Shown: positions 8,690 through 17,438, counted from the first letter of the stretch. The stretch is DNA of 64,000 nucleotides from JAMXLO01 sp963726125 (GCA_963726125.1 CAVSBG010000019.1:238250-302249), one strand, 5' to 3'. Program-made: numbers and translations. The notes: generated by a model not told the origin, from the sequence alone.

Positions 8690-9384
8690 TGCGAAGTCCG
8701 CGCTATCGGATCCGGCCACTCGTTGCCGTTCGCGCGCTGCGCAACCTGGCGAGGAGCCAAGGCAAGGAGCTGACACAGGGCGTCGCCTTCCTGCGTGCGA
8801 CCGAAGGTCAATCGGCACGGCGTGCATTCGATCGCTTTCGCGCCACCCCGCTTGGCCGCGACGTGCTGGTTCGGAGAATTTCGTTGCGCGATCACCTAGT
8901 GAATCGTGATTCGCTTGTAACAGCCGCAACGGGCAGTCTGGGACGTGCCTACGTCGATTTCATGGAACGCGAGAATATTTCAGTGCCAAGTCTGCTTGAT
9001 CTTGCGACCAGCGATCCGGCCCCGCCAATGACGGCCGAGGAATGGCTGTTCGCCGAGCGCAGCCACGTCATGCACGACCTGTGGCATGTCGTCACCGGCT
9101 ACGGCCCGGATAGTCTGGGCGAGGTCTGCATCCTGGCGGTTCGCAGCGCGCAGATGCGGCATGTTGGTGTCTGGTTGCTGTGCCTGTTCGGCATGCTCAA
9201 GGTCGGACGCGAGTTGGGCGGCCGCGAAGTGGGCGCGGCCGTGCGCGAGGCTTATGCACGCGGCCGCCGCGCCGCGTGGCTGTACGGCGTAGATTGGGAG
9301 TCGATGCTCACGGAACCGCTCGACGTGGTGCGTACACGCCTGCATCTGACGCCCGCCAAACACTATCCTGTCGCCACGGCGTGA
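8659..9384 (+). CDS. Coq4-like protein 1
   Basis: 241 residues from ATG 8659 (five bases after the repaired cyclase stop). It carries the Coq4 metal motif HDxxH-x11-E as H139-D140-LW-H143 and E155 in HDLWHVVTGYGPDSLGE, and the downstream helical pattern of the family. Coq4 binds a divalent metal in ubiquinone synthesis and has been linked to oxidative decarboxylation at C1 of the quinone ring. Here it lies between a cyclase and a squalene-epoxidase homologue, far from any ubi gene, next to a second copy that begins inside its stop codon (GTGA). I suggest a role on a sterol or prenyl substrate, perhaps decarboxylation; this is not shown by sequence. Confidence 0.85.
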   Translation: MLDAAHTNRLMRSPRYRIRPLVAVRALRNLARSQGKELTQGVAFLRATEGQSARRAFDRFRATPLGRDVLVRRISLRDHLVNRDSLVTAATGSLGRAYVDFMERENISVPSLLDLATSDPAPPMTAEEWLFAERSHVMHDLWHVVTGYGPDSLGEVCILAVRSAQMRHVGVWLLCLFGMLKVGRELGGREVGAAVREAYARGRRAAWLYGVDWESMLTEPLDVVRTRLHLTPAKHYPVATA

Positions 9385-10136
9385 CGGCCTCGCCGCGAAA
9401 TCGGATCCGCCCGCTCGATGCACTGCGAGCGCTGCGGGCATTGGCGCAGTCCGGTGGCGCCGACTATCGGCAGGCTGCTGCGTTCATGAGTGCGACGGAA
9501 GGTCGCTCCGGGCAACGCGCTTTCGCTCGCTTCCAGGCCAGCGCTGCCGGCGCCCGGCTGTTGCAGGTTCGGCCACCGCTGCGTGCCATGCTCGGTGGCG
9601 ATCGCCACGCGCTTGCCGCCATGCCGCACGGGTCGCTCGGCCGCGCCTACGATGACTTCATGTCGGCGCACGGTTTTTCGGTCGACGGCATGGCCGAGCT
9701 TGGCCAGGCGGGCGGCGAACGACCGATGAGCGAAGCGGAGAAATGGTTCGTCGACCGAATGAACACGCTCCACGACGTGCGGCATGTCGTCGCGGGGTAC
9801 GGGCAGGAGCCGCTCGGTGAGCTGTGCCTGCTGGCGTTCCGGTTCGCACAAACTCGGCATCCCGGCATGGCTTTCTTCGCGGTGGCCTGGGGGCTGAAGA
9901 CCGCACGCGCACAGCGTGACCAGCCGATCATCGCGGCGGTGATGGAAGGCTACCGCCGTGGCCGGAGGGCGGTCTGGATGGACGCTGCGGATTGGGAGCA
10001 CATGCTGCGGGAGCCGCTCGCAACGGTTCGCACGCGGCTCAATATCGTCCCACCTGTGGTCTACCGTCGCATCGTGCTGACACCGATGGCGTCGGAGGCG
10101 CCGGCTGGTACCGCCCCGCTTGGCCACACCGCATGA
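9381..10136 (+). CDS. Coq4-like protein 2
   Basis: 251 residues from GTG 9381, overlapping the previous stop. The metal motif is H131-D132-VR-H135 with E147 in HDVRHVVAGYGQEPLGE. The sequence is clearly paralogous to the preceding protein (shared RIRPL start, ATEGxS, GSLGRAY, GEVCILA/GELCLLA), so the pair came from a tandem duplication and has since diverged. It ends ATGA into the epoxidase-like gene, which indicates coupled expression. Both copies keep all motif residues, so both may be active, possibly as a heteromer. Confidence 0.85.
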   Translation: MTASPRNRIRPLDALRALRALAQSGGADYRQAAAFMSATEGRSGQRAFARFQASAAGARLLQVRPPLRAMLGGDRHALAAMPHGSLGRAYDDFMSAHGFSVDGMAELGQAGGERPMSEAEKWFVDRMNTLHDVRHVVAGYGQEPLGELCLLAFRFAQTRHPGMAFFAVAWGLKTARAQRDQPIIAAVMEGYRRGRRAVWMDAADWEHMLREPLATVRTRLNIVPPVVYRRIVLTPMASEAPAGTAPLGHTA

Positions 10137-11446
10137 CAATGGAGGTTGACGTTGTCGTTGCTGGTGGCGGCGTTGCGGGCAGCGCGGCTGCCGCTGCCTT
10201 CGCGACACTTGGCTGGTCTGTTCTGGTCGTCGAGCCTGGTCAGCATGACGAACGCCGATTGGCGGGCGAGTTGATCCACCCGGCGGGTGTGGCGGGTCTC
10301 GCCAGGCTTAGCCTGCTGTCGCGTGCATTTGCCCCTGCCGCTCGGTTGGATGGTTTCGTGGTGTTTCCTGAAGCCGGCCTCTCCGGATGCATCCAACTGC
10401 CGTATCAACGCCGGGGTTCGGAGCCGGCTGTGGCACTCGCGCTGGATCATGCCACCATCTGCCGTAGTCTTCTGGCGACCGTGTCGGCGCTGCCCGGCAT
10501 CACGGTCGCGCGCGGCTGGCGTGTCACGGGCCTTGCGGATACCGCCGCGCAACCGATCGTGCGGATGCGGCGGGCCGGGGTGACCGAGACGGTCCGCTGC
10601 CGCCTTGTCGTCGCGGCCGATGGCGCATCATCGCCTGTGCGGAGTTATGCCGGGATCGAACATCGGCGCACCCGCACGGCCGTATTGACCGGCTATCTGG
10701 TTGATCGCGATGCACTGCCGCTGCCGGCGCACGGGCATATCTTCACGGCGGCGGGTGGGCCGGTGCTGGCCTACGCCATCGACAACGAACGCGCACGGGT
10801 GCTGTTCAATCGGCCACTCTCGCACCGTGGTGCGCTGGTGGATGCAGCGGTGAACACTGCGGGGTTGACCGCTCGGCTGCGCGCGAGTGTCGAGATGGCG
10901 ATGGCGGCAGGAACCCGTCATCGCTTCGTCAGCAGCGATGTCGCCGTCGCAGCCGTTGCCTACAATCACGTCGCGCTGGTCGGCGATGCCGCCGGAACCT
11001 GCCATCCGATCAGTGCGAGCGGGATGACGATGGGCATCGACGATGCGCTGCGGCTTGCGCAGGCATTGCATGACCGCGACGGTGATGTCACCGCGGGATT
11101 GGCACGCTATGCGGCGGAGCGCCGAAGCCGGCAACGAGCCCGTATCCTGCTGGCAGCTTTCCTGCACGATGCGTTGGGTGGCACCGGCCCGGAGATGGGA
11201 ATGCTGCGCGCGGCCATGCATCGTTACTGGTCCGGCAGCGCACGCGCGCGCGCCGCCTCCATGGCGCTGCTGGCGATGGACGATCTTCATACCGGATCCA
11301 TCCTGCTCGAGTTCCTGCGGATACTGGCGTGTGGATTCCTGGTGTCACGCAATCGGCCGCGCCACCTGCTGCGTGACGCCGTGCTGACGGCGCGATTGTC
11401 GCGGCCAATGATGCAACACCTGCTCGGGGCGATGCGTGTCCAGTAG
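10133..11446 (+). CDS. Squalene monooxygenase (epoxidase)-like FAD enzyme
   Basis: 437 residues. FAD motifs: VVAGGGVAGSAAAAAFATLG (GxGxxG), GELIHPAG, the DG motif VVAADGASSPVR, and the second FAD motif LVGDAAGTCHPISASGMTMG. GELIHPAG and GDA-x3-HP-x3-GMT match the pattern of eukaryotic and bacterial squalene epoxidases (GELLQPGG, GDA-x3-HP-x3-GMT). The C-terminal hydrophobic helices (FLRILACGFLVS) agree with membrane association. The expected reaction is O2-dependent 2,3-epoxidation of squalene, giving the substrate of the cyclase. Start ATG 10133 overlaps the Coq4-like stop; UbiH-type hydroxylases are the nearest alternative. Confidence 0.82.
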   Translation: MTMEVDVVVAGGGVAGSAAAAAFATLGWSVLVVEPGQHDERRLAGELIHPAGVAGLARLSLLSRAFAPAARLDGFVVFPEAGLSGCIQLPYQRRGSEPAVALALDHATICRSLLATVSALPGITVARGWRVTGLADTAAQPIVRMRRAGVTETVRCRLVVAADGASSPVRSYAGIEHRRTRTAVLTGYLVDRDALPLPAHGHIFTAAGGPVLAYAIDNERARVLFNRPLSHRGALVDAAVNTAGLTARLRASVEMAMAAGTRHRFVSSDVAVAAVAYNHVALVGDAAGTCHPISASGMTMGIDDALRLAQALHDRDGDVTAGLARYAAERRSRQRARILLAAFLHDALGGTGPEMGMLRAAMHRYWSGSARARAASMALLAMDDLHTGSILLEFLRILACGFLVSRNRPRHLLRDAVLTARLSRPMMQHLLGAMRVQ

Positions 11447-12716
11447 AATCTATGACGTCGTTATCGCGGGCGCCGGGCCCGGTGGCGCGACCTGCGCGTG
11501 GTATCTCGCGCGTGCCGGCGTTCGTGTCGCGTTGCTCGATCGCCATGCGTTCCCGCGCGACAAGGTGTGTGGCGACGCAATCTGCAGCCGGGCGCAATTG
11601 CACCTGTCCCGGATGGGCGTGCTGCGTCAGATCATGGACAGCGAGGAAGGACATGCGGCCGCCGTCGGCGGTATGGTGAGCCCGGGCGGCGTTGTCGCCA
11701 TTGGTGACTCGACGACGCATATCGGCTCCTCGCCAGTCATCGCGATCCGGCGCATCGACATGGATCATCGCATTGTCCGCGCCGCCCAGGCTGCGGGCGC
11801 GGCGTTGTTTGAACGTTTCGATGTGACCAAAGCGACACTCGACCGGGATGCCGGAGTGTGGACGATCGGTTCTGCCGACGGGAACCAGGTGCAGACGCGC
11901 GCACTGGTTGCCGCCGACGGGGCGACGTCGCGACTGGCGCGGCGCCTTGGGGTCGTGCAGGGCGCGCCTGAGGCGATATGCAGCCGCGCATACATCGAGG
12001 CCGACACCAGCGATTTTGCCTTCGATGGGGTGGCGTTCTATCGGCGCGACCTGCTGCCAGGCTATTGCGCCGTGTTCCGCGAATCACGTGGCCAGCTCAA
12101 CTTCTGCCTGTACATCATTCCGGGTGGCGGCTGCGGTGTACATGATCTGCGGCGGATGCACGATCATGTGCTACGGGACGATCCGTTCGTCAGTCGTGCG
12201 GTTGGACCGCACGCGGTGGTTGGCGCCATGAAGGGTGCGCCGCTGCGGCTGGGCGGTGTTGCGCGCAGCTTCGACGACCACCTGATCGTGTTGGGCGATG
12301 CCGCCGGCCAGATCGATCCACTCACCGGCGAGGGTATCCAATACGCCATGGATGCCGCCGAAATTGCTGCGGATACATTGATCGAAAGTCTGACGCGGGA
12401 TGATCTCTTAGCCGGAAGCCTGCGACACTATCACGATGCGTGGCAACGCGCGTTCGGTGCGGACTTCGCGTGGAGCGCCCGCATTGCCGCCTTGTGCTGC
12501 CGCCGTCCCGGCCTGCTGGACACCGGCGCCAGGGCTCTGCGGGACGGCGGCGCGCCCTTGCTGGCCAAGTGGGCCGAGGTCATGACGGGCGCCAGGCCGA
12601 AGACGCATTTCTTGCGGCCGGGCCTGGTGCTGCCGATGCTGCATTCCGCGTTGCGGCATGCCTTCGCGGCGCGCGAGGCTCCGGACTACACCGCGATCCA
12701 GCGTCGCGCGGCTTAG
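11436..12716 (+). CDS. Geranylgeranyl-reductase-family flavoprotein
   Basis: 426 residues; starts at GTG 11436, overlapping the previous gene by 11 bp. FAD site VVIAGAGPGGATCAWYLARA, then FPRDKVCGDAICS (the PxxKxCG(D/E) signature of geranylgeranyl reductases), VAADGATS, and LGDAAGQIDPLTGEGIQYAM. The family saturates isoprenoid double bonds or performs related flavin oxidations. In this operon it could reduce a nuclear or side-chain double bond of the sterol, as no other obvious sterol reductase is present. That is an inference; halogenase-like or monooxygenase activity cannot be excluded. Confidence 0.82.
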   Translation: MSSRIYDVVIAGAGPGGATCAWYLARAGVRVALLDRHAFPRDKVCGDAICSRAQLHLSRMGVLRQIMDSEEGHAAAVGGMVSPGGVVAIGDSTTHIGSSPVIAIRRIDMDHRIVRAAQAAGAALFERFDVTKATLDRDAGVWTIGSADGNQVQTRALVAADGATSRLARRLGVVQGAPEAICSRAYIEADTSDFAFDGVAFYRRDLLPGYCAVFRESRGQLNFCLYIIPGGGCGVHDLRRMHDHVLRDDPFVSRAVGPHAVVGAMKGAPLRLGGVARSFDDHLIVLGDAAGQIDPLTGEGIQYAMDAAEIAADTLIESLTRDDLLAGSLRHYHDAWQRAFGADFAWSARIAALCCRRPGLLDTGARALRDGGAPLLAKWAEVMTGARPKTHFLRPGLVLPMLHSALRHAFAAREAPDYTAIQRRAA

Positions 12717-12724
12717 AACAATCG

Positions 12725-14183
12725 ATGGCTGCCTCCCTGGCGTTGGGTCTGCTGCGGGTCACCGGCGATGCGCTGCTCAACGCGCTGCAGGACCGGGTTT
12801 CCGTCCGGGGCAAGCGCCTGCCCCCCTCGCCGCCGATACGCCATCGCTGGCTCGGCCATCTTCATGACATCCGCACCGAGGGTTTCGTTCGTTTCGGCAC
12901 ACGCTGTGTAGTAGAGTACGGCCCGCTTGTGCTGTTGCGGTTCGGCCCCCCTGTACCTCGGCCGCCAATTCTTACTGGTGGCTGACCCTGCCGTAGCACG
13001 GCTGACCCTGACCCAGGACCTGGAGCGTGGCTTTCCACCCGGGACGGGGCCGATGCTGGTGTTCGGCGAGGACGCAGTGTTCTGCACCGGAGCGGAAAAT
13101 CCGCTGCACACGCGACGGCAGCAATTGATCGCTCGCCATGTCGCGCCGGACATGCTGCGCCTGCACGCCGCGACGATGTCGGAGATTTGGCAGGCGGCGA
13201 TCGAACATCTCGTTTCCATCCCCGCAGGTTCCGACCGCATTGAGCGGTTCGACATCAATCAGGCCATTCTGTTCACGACCCAGCGTGTTGCTGTTCGGTG
13301 CTGGATGGCCGTCGAACCATCGCCGACGGAGACCCTTGATACGCTGCGGCGCTATTTCGACACCGGTTGCCTGCTCAGCGAAATTCTGTTCGACACCTGG
13401 TATTTCATACATGCGAAGCGACGCGTGGCAGCGCTGCGGGATAGCTACGCGCCACTGCTCGCGCGCACTCTGGATGTGCTGGCGGGAGACGACTGCGTCA
13501 CGCCACTAGCACGTTTCGTGGCTGAGTCGCTCGACGAGTTGGGCTGGGATCGAGCGCGATTGGCAGCGGATCAAGGGTATCGAGCGCAACTGCTTGCGGA
13601 TCTGCCGTTCTATCAGCACCTGTTCACAGTCATGCTGCCGTCGATGGGTTCGACTGGCGGCACAATCCTATTCCTGATCCGCGAGTTGGCCACCGACATG
13701 CGGACACAGGACCTGCTGTACGACGAACTGGCCCATGCCGACCTGATCGCTGAACCGCGCCCACCGCCGATGACCGCCCGTGTGATCCGCGAATGTCTTC
13801 GCATGTATCCGCAGGCGGCCGGTATTACACGCAAGTTGAGTAGGTCGCGGAATTATGGTGGCTACTTCGTGCCGAAGGGTGCCTATACATTCACGCAACT
13901 GCACGCGCTGCACCACAATGCGTGCAGCCATGCCGAACCCGACCGCTTTGATCCGTCGCGTGTCGTCACGTCGGTCGACGGAAGCTGGGCCGGGTTCTCC
14001 CATGGTCCGATGGCATGCACGGGTCGCGGTTTCGCGGAACTACAGATCGCCGTGGTATTGAAGGCTTTGCTGAACCGCTACCGCATGCACGGGGCGACAG
14101 CCGATGCCAATTCACACAACGACTATCAGGGTTCAGTGACGCTGCAGCCCAACCCGTTCAGCATCACCTTCAGCTTCCGATGA
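12725..14183 (+). pseudogene. Cytochrome P450, +1 frameshift near the N-terminus
   Basis: From ATG 12725 one frame reads MAASLALGLLRVTGDALLNA to YGPLVLLRFG; after the six-C run at 12946-12951 the next frame continues as LYLGRQFLLVADPAVARL to the end. Deleting one C gives an uninterrupted protein of about 485 residues. The heme loop FSHGPMACTGRGFAE (FxxGxxxCxG) and the ExxR motif in RECLRMYP are present. The I-helix region MLPSMGSTGGTI lacks the usual acid/Thr pair, and I see no CYP51 signature, so the sterol 14-demethylase role that the pathway would want is not supported directly. Last oxidative gene of the sterol cluster, 8 bp after the flavoprotein. Confidence 0.82.
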
Positions 14184-14309
14184 TAGCGCGGATGACGCCA
14201 CAGCGAGAGACATCACATTGTTCGTCACGCATCAATTCGCTAATTTGGATGCCTTGCTATTGGTGCGTTCAGCGGTGACGCGCTGGCAACTTCTGAGTGG
14301 GACGATGCT

Positions 14310-15320
14310 GTGACGCCTTACCTGGTCGTTGATGGGGTTCGTGTTGCTCCAACGATTATCGAGCCCACACGGTTGGGCTATTGCCTACGCCTTCCGGCTC
14401 AGGAGATCAGACTGATCTCTGGATCTCGCTCCGCTGCCGATCCATCTGACGAGCGCCGGCTGGGTGTGCTGTTGCGCCGGCTGCGTTGGGAGCGCGACGG
14501 GGACACGATCGACGTACCTGTCGACTCGCCGAGCTTCGTCGATGGCTTTCATCATGTCGAAATGCATGAACCCAAAATGGGGCCGGTTCGCTGGACGACA
14601 GGCGATGCGGCGCTGCCGCCGATGGTGTTCCCGCCATGGCAGGGGGCGGTGCAGCTGCATCTGACACTGGACGACTGGCGCGGTCGCGATCAGGCACCAC
14701 CAATCAGTCCAGAGGCTGCTCTGCTGGGCGCGTTCGAGAGCCTGGGGCAGGATTGCGAGTTCGGCCTCGTGCAACGACGTTACCTCGTCGAACCGCCACT
14801 CAGTTTGTTCCGTTGGGGCGGCGCGCCGCCCGAAGACCTGATCGAGGGCCTCGACAGCGACTTCGCAGGGCTCGCGGAAGCTGACCGTACCGAATTGATA
14901 TGGGGACAAGGCGAGTACTTCGTGCGAACGCCCTATGTGACCATTCACACCCACTGCCTTGTCGAGCAGAACGCGGCGGGCCAGGCGGATATTCTCAGAT
15001 CGGGATGCGCGACGCTGCGCATTCTTCGCCGCAAGCTGCTGAAGGACATTGCGGAGGCCAGGCGCATCTTCGTGTTCAAATGCGAACCGGGGTTCGGTAA
15101 GTCTGGAATGCGCCGGCTACACACCGCATTGCGTCGCATCGGTCCGGCCGGTTTGTTGTGTGTCACGACGACACCGTCAGCTCAGCCTGCCGGCAGCGCG
15201 GAGCGGATCACTGAGGGATTGTATATCGGCTACATGGAGCGGTCGTTTCTGGACGGTGGACCGATATCCCCGTGGCTATCGATCTGCGCCACTGCCAAGG
15301 CGTTGCACGACGGTGATTGA
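14310..15320 (+). CDS. Uncharacterised protein with ESLGQDCEFGLVQRR motif
   Basis: 336 residues, GTG start after a 126-bp gap. Two parts can be seen. Residues 1-130 are beta-rich with EIRLISGSRSAADPSDERRL and VDGFHHVEM-type motifs, seen in N-terminal regions of alphaproteobacterial surface-glycan proteins. Residues about 135-330 start with GAFESLGQDCEFGLVQRRYL and LSLFRWGGAPPEDL, typical of an uncharacterised alphaproteobacterial family often found with glycosyltransferases. No catalytic motif is recognised. It precedes the acyl carrier protein by 15 bp, so the two are likely co-transcribed. Confidence 0.7.
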   Translation: MTPYLVVDGVRVAPTIIEPTRLGYCLRLPAQEIRLISGSRSAADPSDERRLGVLLRRLRWERDGDTIDVPVDSPSFVDGFHHVEMHEPKMGPVRWTTGDAALPPMVFPPWQGAVQLHLTLDDWRGRDQAPPISPEAALLGAFESLGQDCEFGLVQRRYLVEPPLSLFRWGGAPPEDLIEGLDSDFAGLAEADRTELIWGQGEYFVRTPYVTIHTHCLVEQNAAGQADILRSGCATLRILRRKLLKDIAEARRIFVFKCEPGFGKSGMRRLHTALRRIGPAGLLCVTTTPSAQPAGSAERITEGLYIGYMERSFLDGGPISPWLSICATAKALHDGD

Positions 15321-15335
15321 AGGAACGAGGATTTG

Positions 15336-15620
15336 ATGCAGGTCTCTCAGCCACCGGACGCGGAGTTCACCACGGTCGCAACCGCGTTGCGCAAGTTGTG
15401 CGGGGATCCTCTACCCAGCCTGTCGGCGGATACTTACCTCGACGAACTTCCGGGCATGGACAGTCTGCGGATGCTGCATGCCATCGCTTCGATCGAGGAA
15501 CAGCATGGCATCGAGATCGACGTTGCTGCCTTGGATCAAATGTATCGGGTGCAGGATATCATGAACGCCGTCCGTGCCGCACAGCACACGATGCGTCCCA
15601 GCGATGGCGGCCAAGTTTAA
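15336..15620 (+). CDS. Acyl carrier protein
   Basis: About 94 residues, ATG 15336 with AAGGAACGAGG upstream. The phosphopantetheine attachment Ser sits in ELPGMDSLRMLHAI (DSL motif), followed by IEEQHGIEI, the conserved third helix of ACPs. It probably carries an acyl or aminoacyl group in thioester linkage. With the adenylation enzyme at 834-2441 at the other end of the cluster it would form a minimal two-protein activation/carrier pair; no condensation enzyme or thioesterase is nearby. Confidence 0.82.
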   Translation: MQVSQPPDAEFTTVATALRKLCGDPLPSLSADTYLDELPGMDSLRMLHAIASIEEQHGIEIDVAALDQMYRVQDIMNAVRAAQHTMRPSDGGQV

Positions 15621-15626
15621 CCTCGA

Positions 15627-15646
15627 CCCGGCCACATGTGGCGGGG
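15627..15646. terminator. Hairpin at the convergent end of the sterol operon
   Basis: CCCGGCCACATGTGGCGGGG can fold into a GC-rich stem (CCC/GGG, one G-G mismatch, GCCA/TGGC) with a short loop. It lies between the ACP stop and the end of the opposing VOC gene. There is no U-tract, so termination strength is uncertain. Just beyond, a 15-bp unit (CAGCAACCATCCAGT) is repeated twice in tandem, 15701-15729. Confidence 0.4.
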
Positions 15647-15763
15647 CTTGACCTTGCCATCTCCATCCCCCACCGGCATTGCGACAGATGCAATGCCAAT
15701 CAGCAACCATCCAGTCAGCAACCATCCAATGAGGATAACCGATGCAAGCCCGGCGCGGACGGT

Positions 15764-16252
15764 TCAGCCGGACGGGGCAATGCCACCTGCGGCGCGCTCC
15801 AGTGCCGCGATGTCGATGCGCTTCATTTCCATCATAGCCTCGAAGGCGCGTCTCGCACGGACCGGATCTGCATCGCTGATCAGCCGCGTAAGCTGACGCG
15901 GCACGATTTGCCACGACACGCCGAAGCGGTCTTTCACCCAGCCACATTGTTCCGCTTCGGGCACCGAGGAGAGCACATCGGCGTAGTGGTTGGCTTCGGC
16001 CTGTGTCTCCACTGGCACCTGAAACGAAATCGCCTCATTGAAATGAAACATCGGACCGCCATTCAAGGCGGTGAACGCCTGACCCATCAGCGTGAACTCG
16101 ACGATCAGCACGTCACCGGCCTTGCCCGCAGGGTAGTCACTTGGGGCGCGCTGGACGGCATCGACATGGCTGTCGGGAAACAGCGAGGCATAGAAATTGG
16201 CGGCCTCTTCGGCGTTGCCGTCGAACCAAAGGCACGGGGTGATCTTTGACAT
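15764..16252 (-). CDS. VOC-superfamily PhnB-like protein (3-demethylubiquinone methyltransferase-like fold)
   Basis: 162 residues, reading ITPCLWFDGNAEEAANFYAS at the N-terminus and WVKDRFGVSWQIVPRQLTRL near the end, which are the signatures of the PhnB/3-dmu-9_3-mt branch of the vicinal-oxygen-chelate fold. Members are small cytosolic metal-binding enzymes of mostly unknown substrate and are common as isolated genes. It is convergent with the sterol operon and divergent from the ABC transporter genes. Nothing in the sequence ties it to either neighbour. Confidence 0.88.
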   Translation of the reverse strand: MSKITPCLWFDGNAEEAANFYASLFPDSHVDAVQRAPSDYPAGKAGDVLIVEFTLMGQAFTALNGGPMFHFNEAISFQVPVETQAEANHYADVLSSVPEAEQCGWVKDRFGVSWQIVPRQLTRLISDADPVRARRAFEAMMEMKRIDIAALERAAGGIAPSG

Positions 16253-16307
16253 CGATTGTCTCCTGTATTCGTAGTGTCAGGCGATGCATGGATAGAAACC
16301 GAACAGA

Positions 16308-17438
16308 ATGTGGCTGAAGGACGGTCACCGAACCGAGACTGCAACCCTGGCTTGCGCCGATGATCCGGTGCTGTGCGTTGCGCCGAAGGCCGAGTTCAGC
16401 AAAGCTTTCGCACTTTGGAGACCAGGATTGGACCAGCCGTTGCTGCACGTCGAAGGCCTGACCGCCTGTCTGTCCACGCCAATCGGTGACAGGCCCGTGC
16501 TCGACGATGTTTCATTCAGCCTCCAGCGCGGCAAGATTCTCTGTCTGGTCGGGGAGTCAGGCTGCGGCAAGAGCGTGACGGCGCGTGCGATCCTTCGCCT
16601 CCTGGACTGGCCGCTGCACATCTCCCCCGATTCCCGCGTCCTGTTTGACGGGCAGGATCTGGGCGCACTGCCGGAGCGCGGAATGCGCCAGGTCCGCGGT
16701 CGCGACATTGCAATGATCTTTCAGGATCCGATGAGCTCCTTGAACCCGGTGAAACGGGTTGGCGAGCAGGTCGCCGAGACGCTGATCCTGCATCGCCGAG
16801 TATCACGGCAAGAAGCGCGCGATCGCACGATTGCGCTGTTTCGACAGGTCGGCATTCCGGTGCCCGAACGGCGCGTGCGTCAGTTTCCGCATGAGCTCTC
16901 TGGTGGCATGCAGCAACGCGCCATGATCGCTATGGCGCTGGCTTGTGATCCGAAGGTTCTGATCGCCGACGAACCAACGACGGCGCTCGATGCGACGATC
17001 CAGGCACAGATCCTCGATCTGCTGCGGGAGCTGCGGGAAAGCCGGGACATGGCCATCCTGCTGATCACGCACGATCTCGGTGTCGTCGCGGAGATGGCTG
17101 ACGATATCGCCGTCATGTACGCAGGCCGCATAGTAGAGTACGGTCAGGTCGATCAAGTGCTGACATCACCGCAACATCCCTATACCGAGCAACTGCTGCG
17201 CTCGGTGCCGCGCCTTCTCATGCCGCGCGATCAGCGACTTGCGATGATTGGTGGCACGGTGCCGTCACCACTGGATCGCCCACCGGGTTGTGCCTTCGCA
17301 CCGCGCTGCGCCTTTGCGTTCGAGCGCTGCACCGCGGACCCGTCGCCGCCGTTGCCGGACACCGCATCGCATGCAGCATCATGCTGGCTGTGCCACGACG
17401 GGCCACGCGCCACGCGCGGCGTCTGGGAAGCCGCCTGA
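16308..17438 (+). CDS. ABC transporter ATP-binding protein, dipeptide/oligopeptide (DppD/OppD) type
   Basis: Walker A GESGCGKS, Q-loop FQDPMSSLNP, signature LSGGMQQR, Walker B VLIADEPTTALD, H-loop LLITHDLG, then the oligopeptide-transporter C-terminal extension with CAFAPRCAFAFERC, which in some family members binds an Fe-S cluster. About 376 residues from ATG 16308; the first 40 residues are unlike the family, so a start near 16425-16440 (TTG codons) is also possible. Followed 2 bp later by the second ATPase. Together with the genes at 20603-23945 it forms a Dpp-type importer. Confidence 0.9.
   Translation: MWLKDGHRTETATLACADDPVLCVAPKAEFSKAFALWRPGLDQPLLHVEGLTACLSTPIGDRPVLDDVSFSLQRGKILCLVGESGCGKSVTARAILRLLDWPLHISPDSRVLFDGQDLGALPERGMRQVRGRDIAMIFQDPMSSLNPVKRVGEQVAETLILHRRVSRQEARDRTIALFRQVGIPVPERRVRQFPHELSGGMQQRAMIAMALACDPKVLIADEPTTALDATIQAQILDLLRELRESRDMAILLITHDLGVVAEMADDIAVMYAGRIVEYGQVDQVLTSPQHPYTEQLLRSVPRLLMPRDQRLAMIGGTVPSPLDRPPGCAFAPRCAFAFERCTADPSPPLPDTASHAASCWLCHDGPRATRGVWEAA

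Noticed and set aside
15701..15729. Tandem CAGCAACCATCCAGT repeats as an origin or attachment site
   Set aside because: Only two copies, 15 bp each, in a short convergent spacer; no integrase, tRNA or replication gene nearby.
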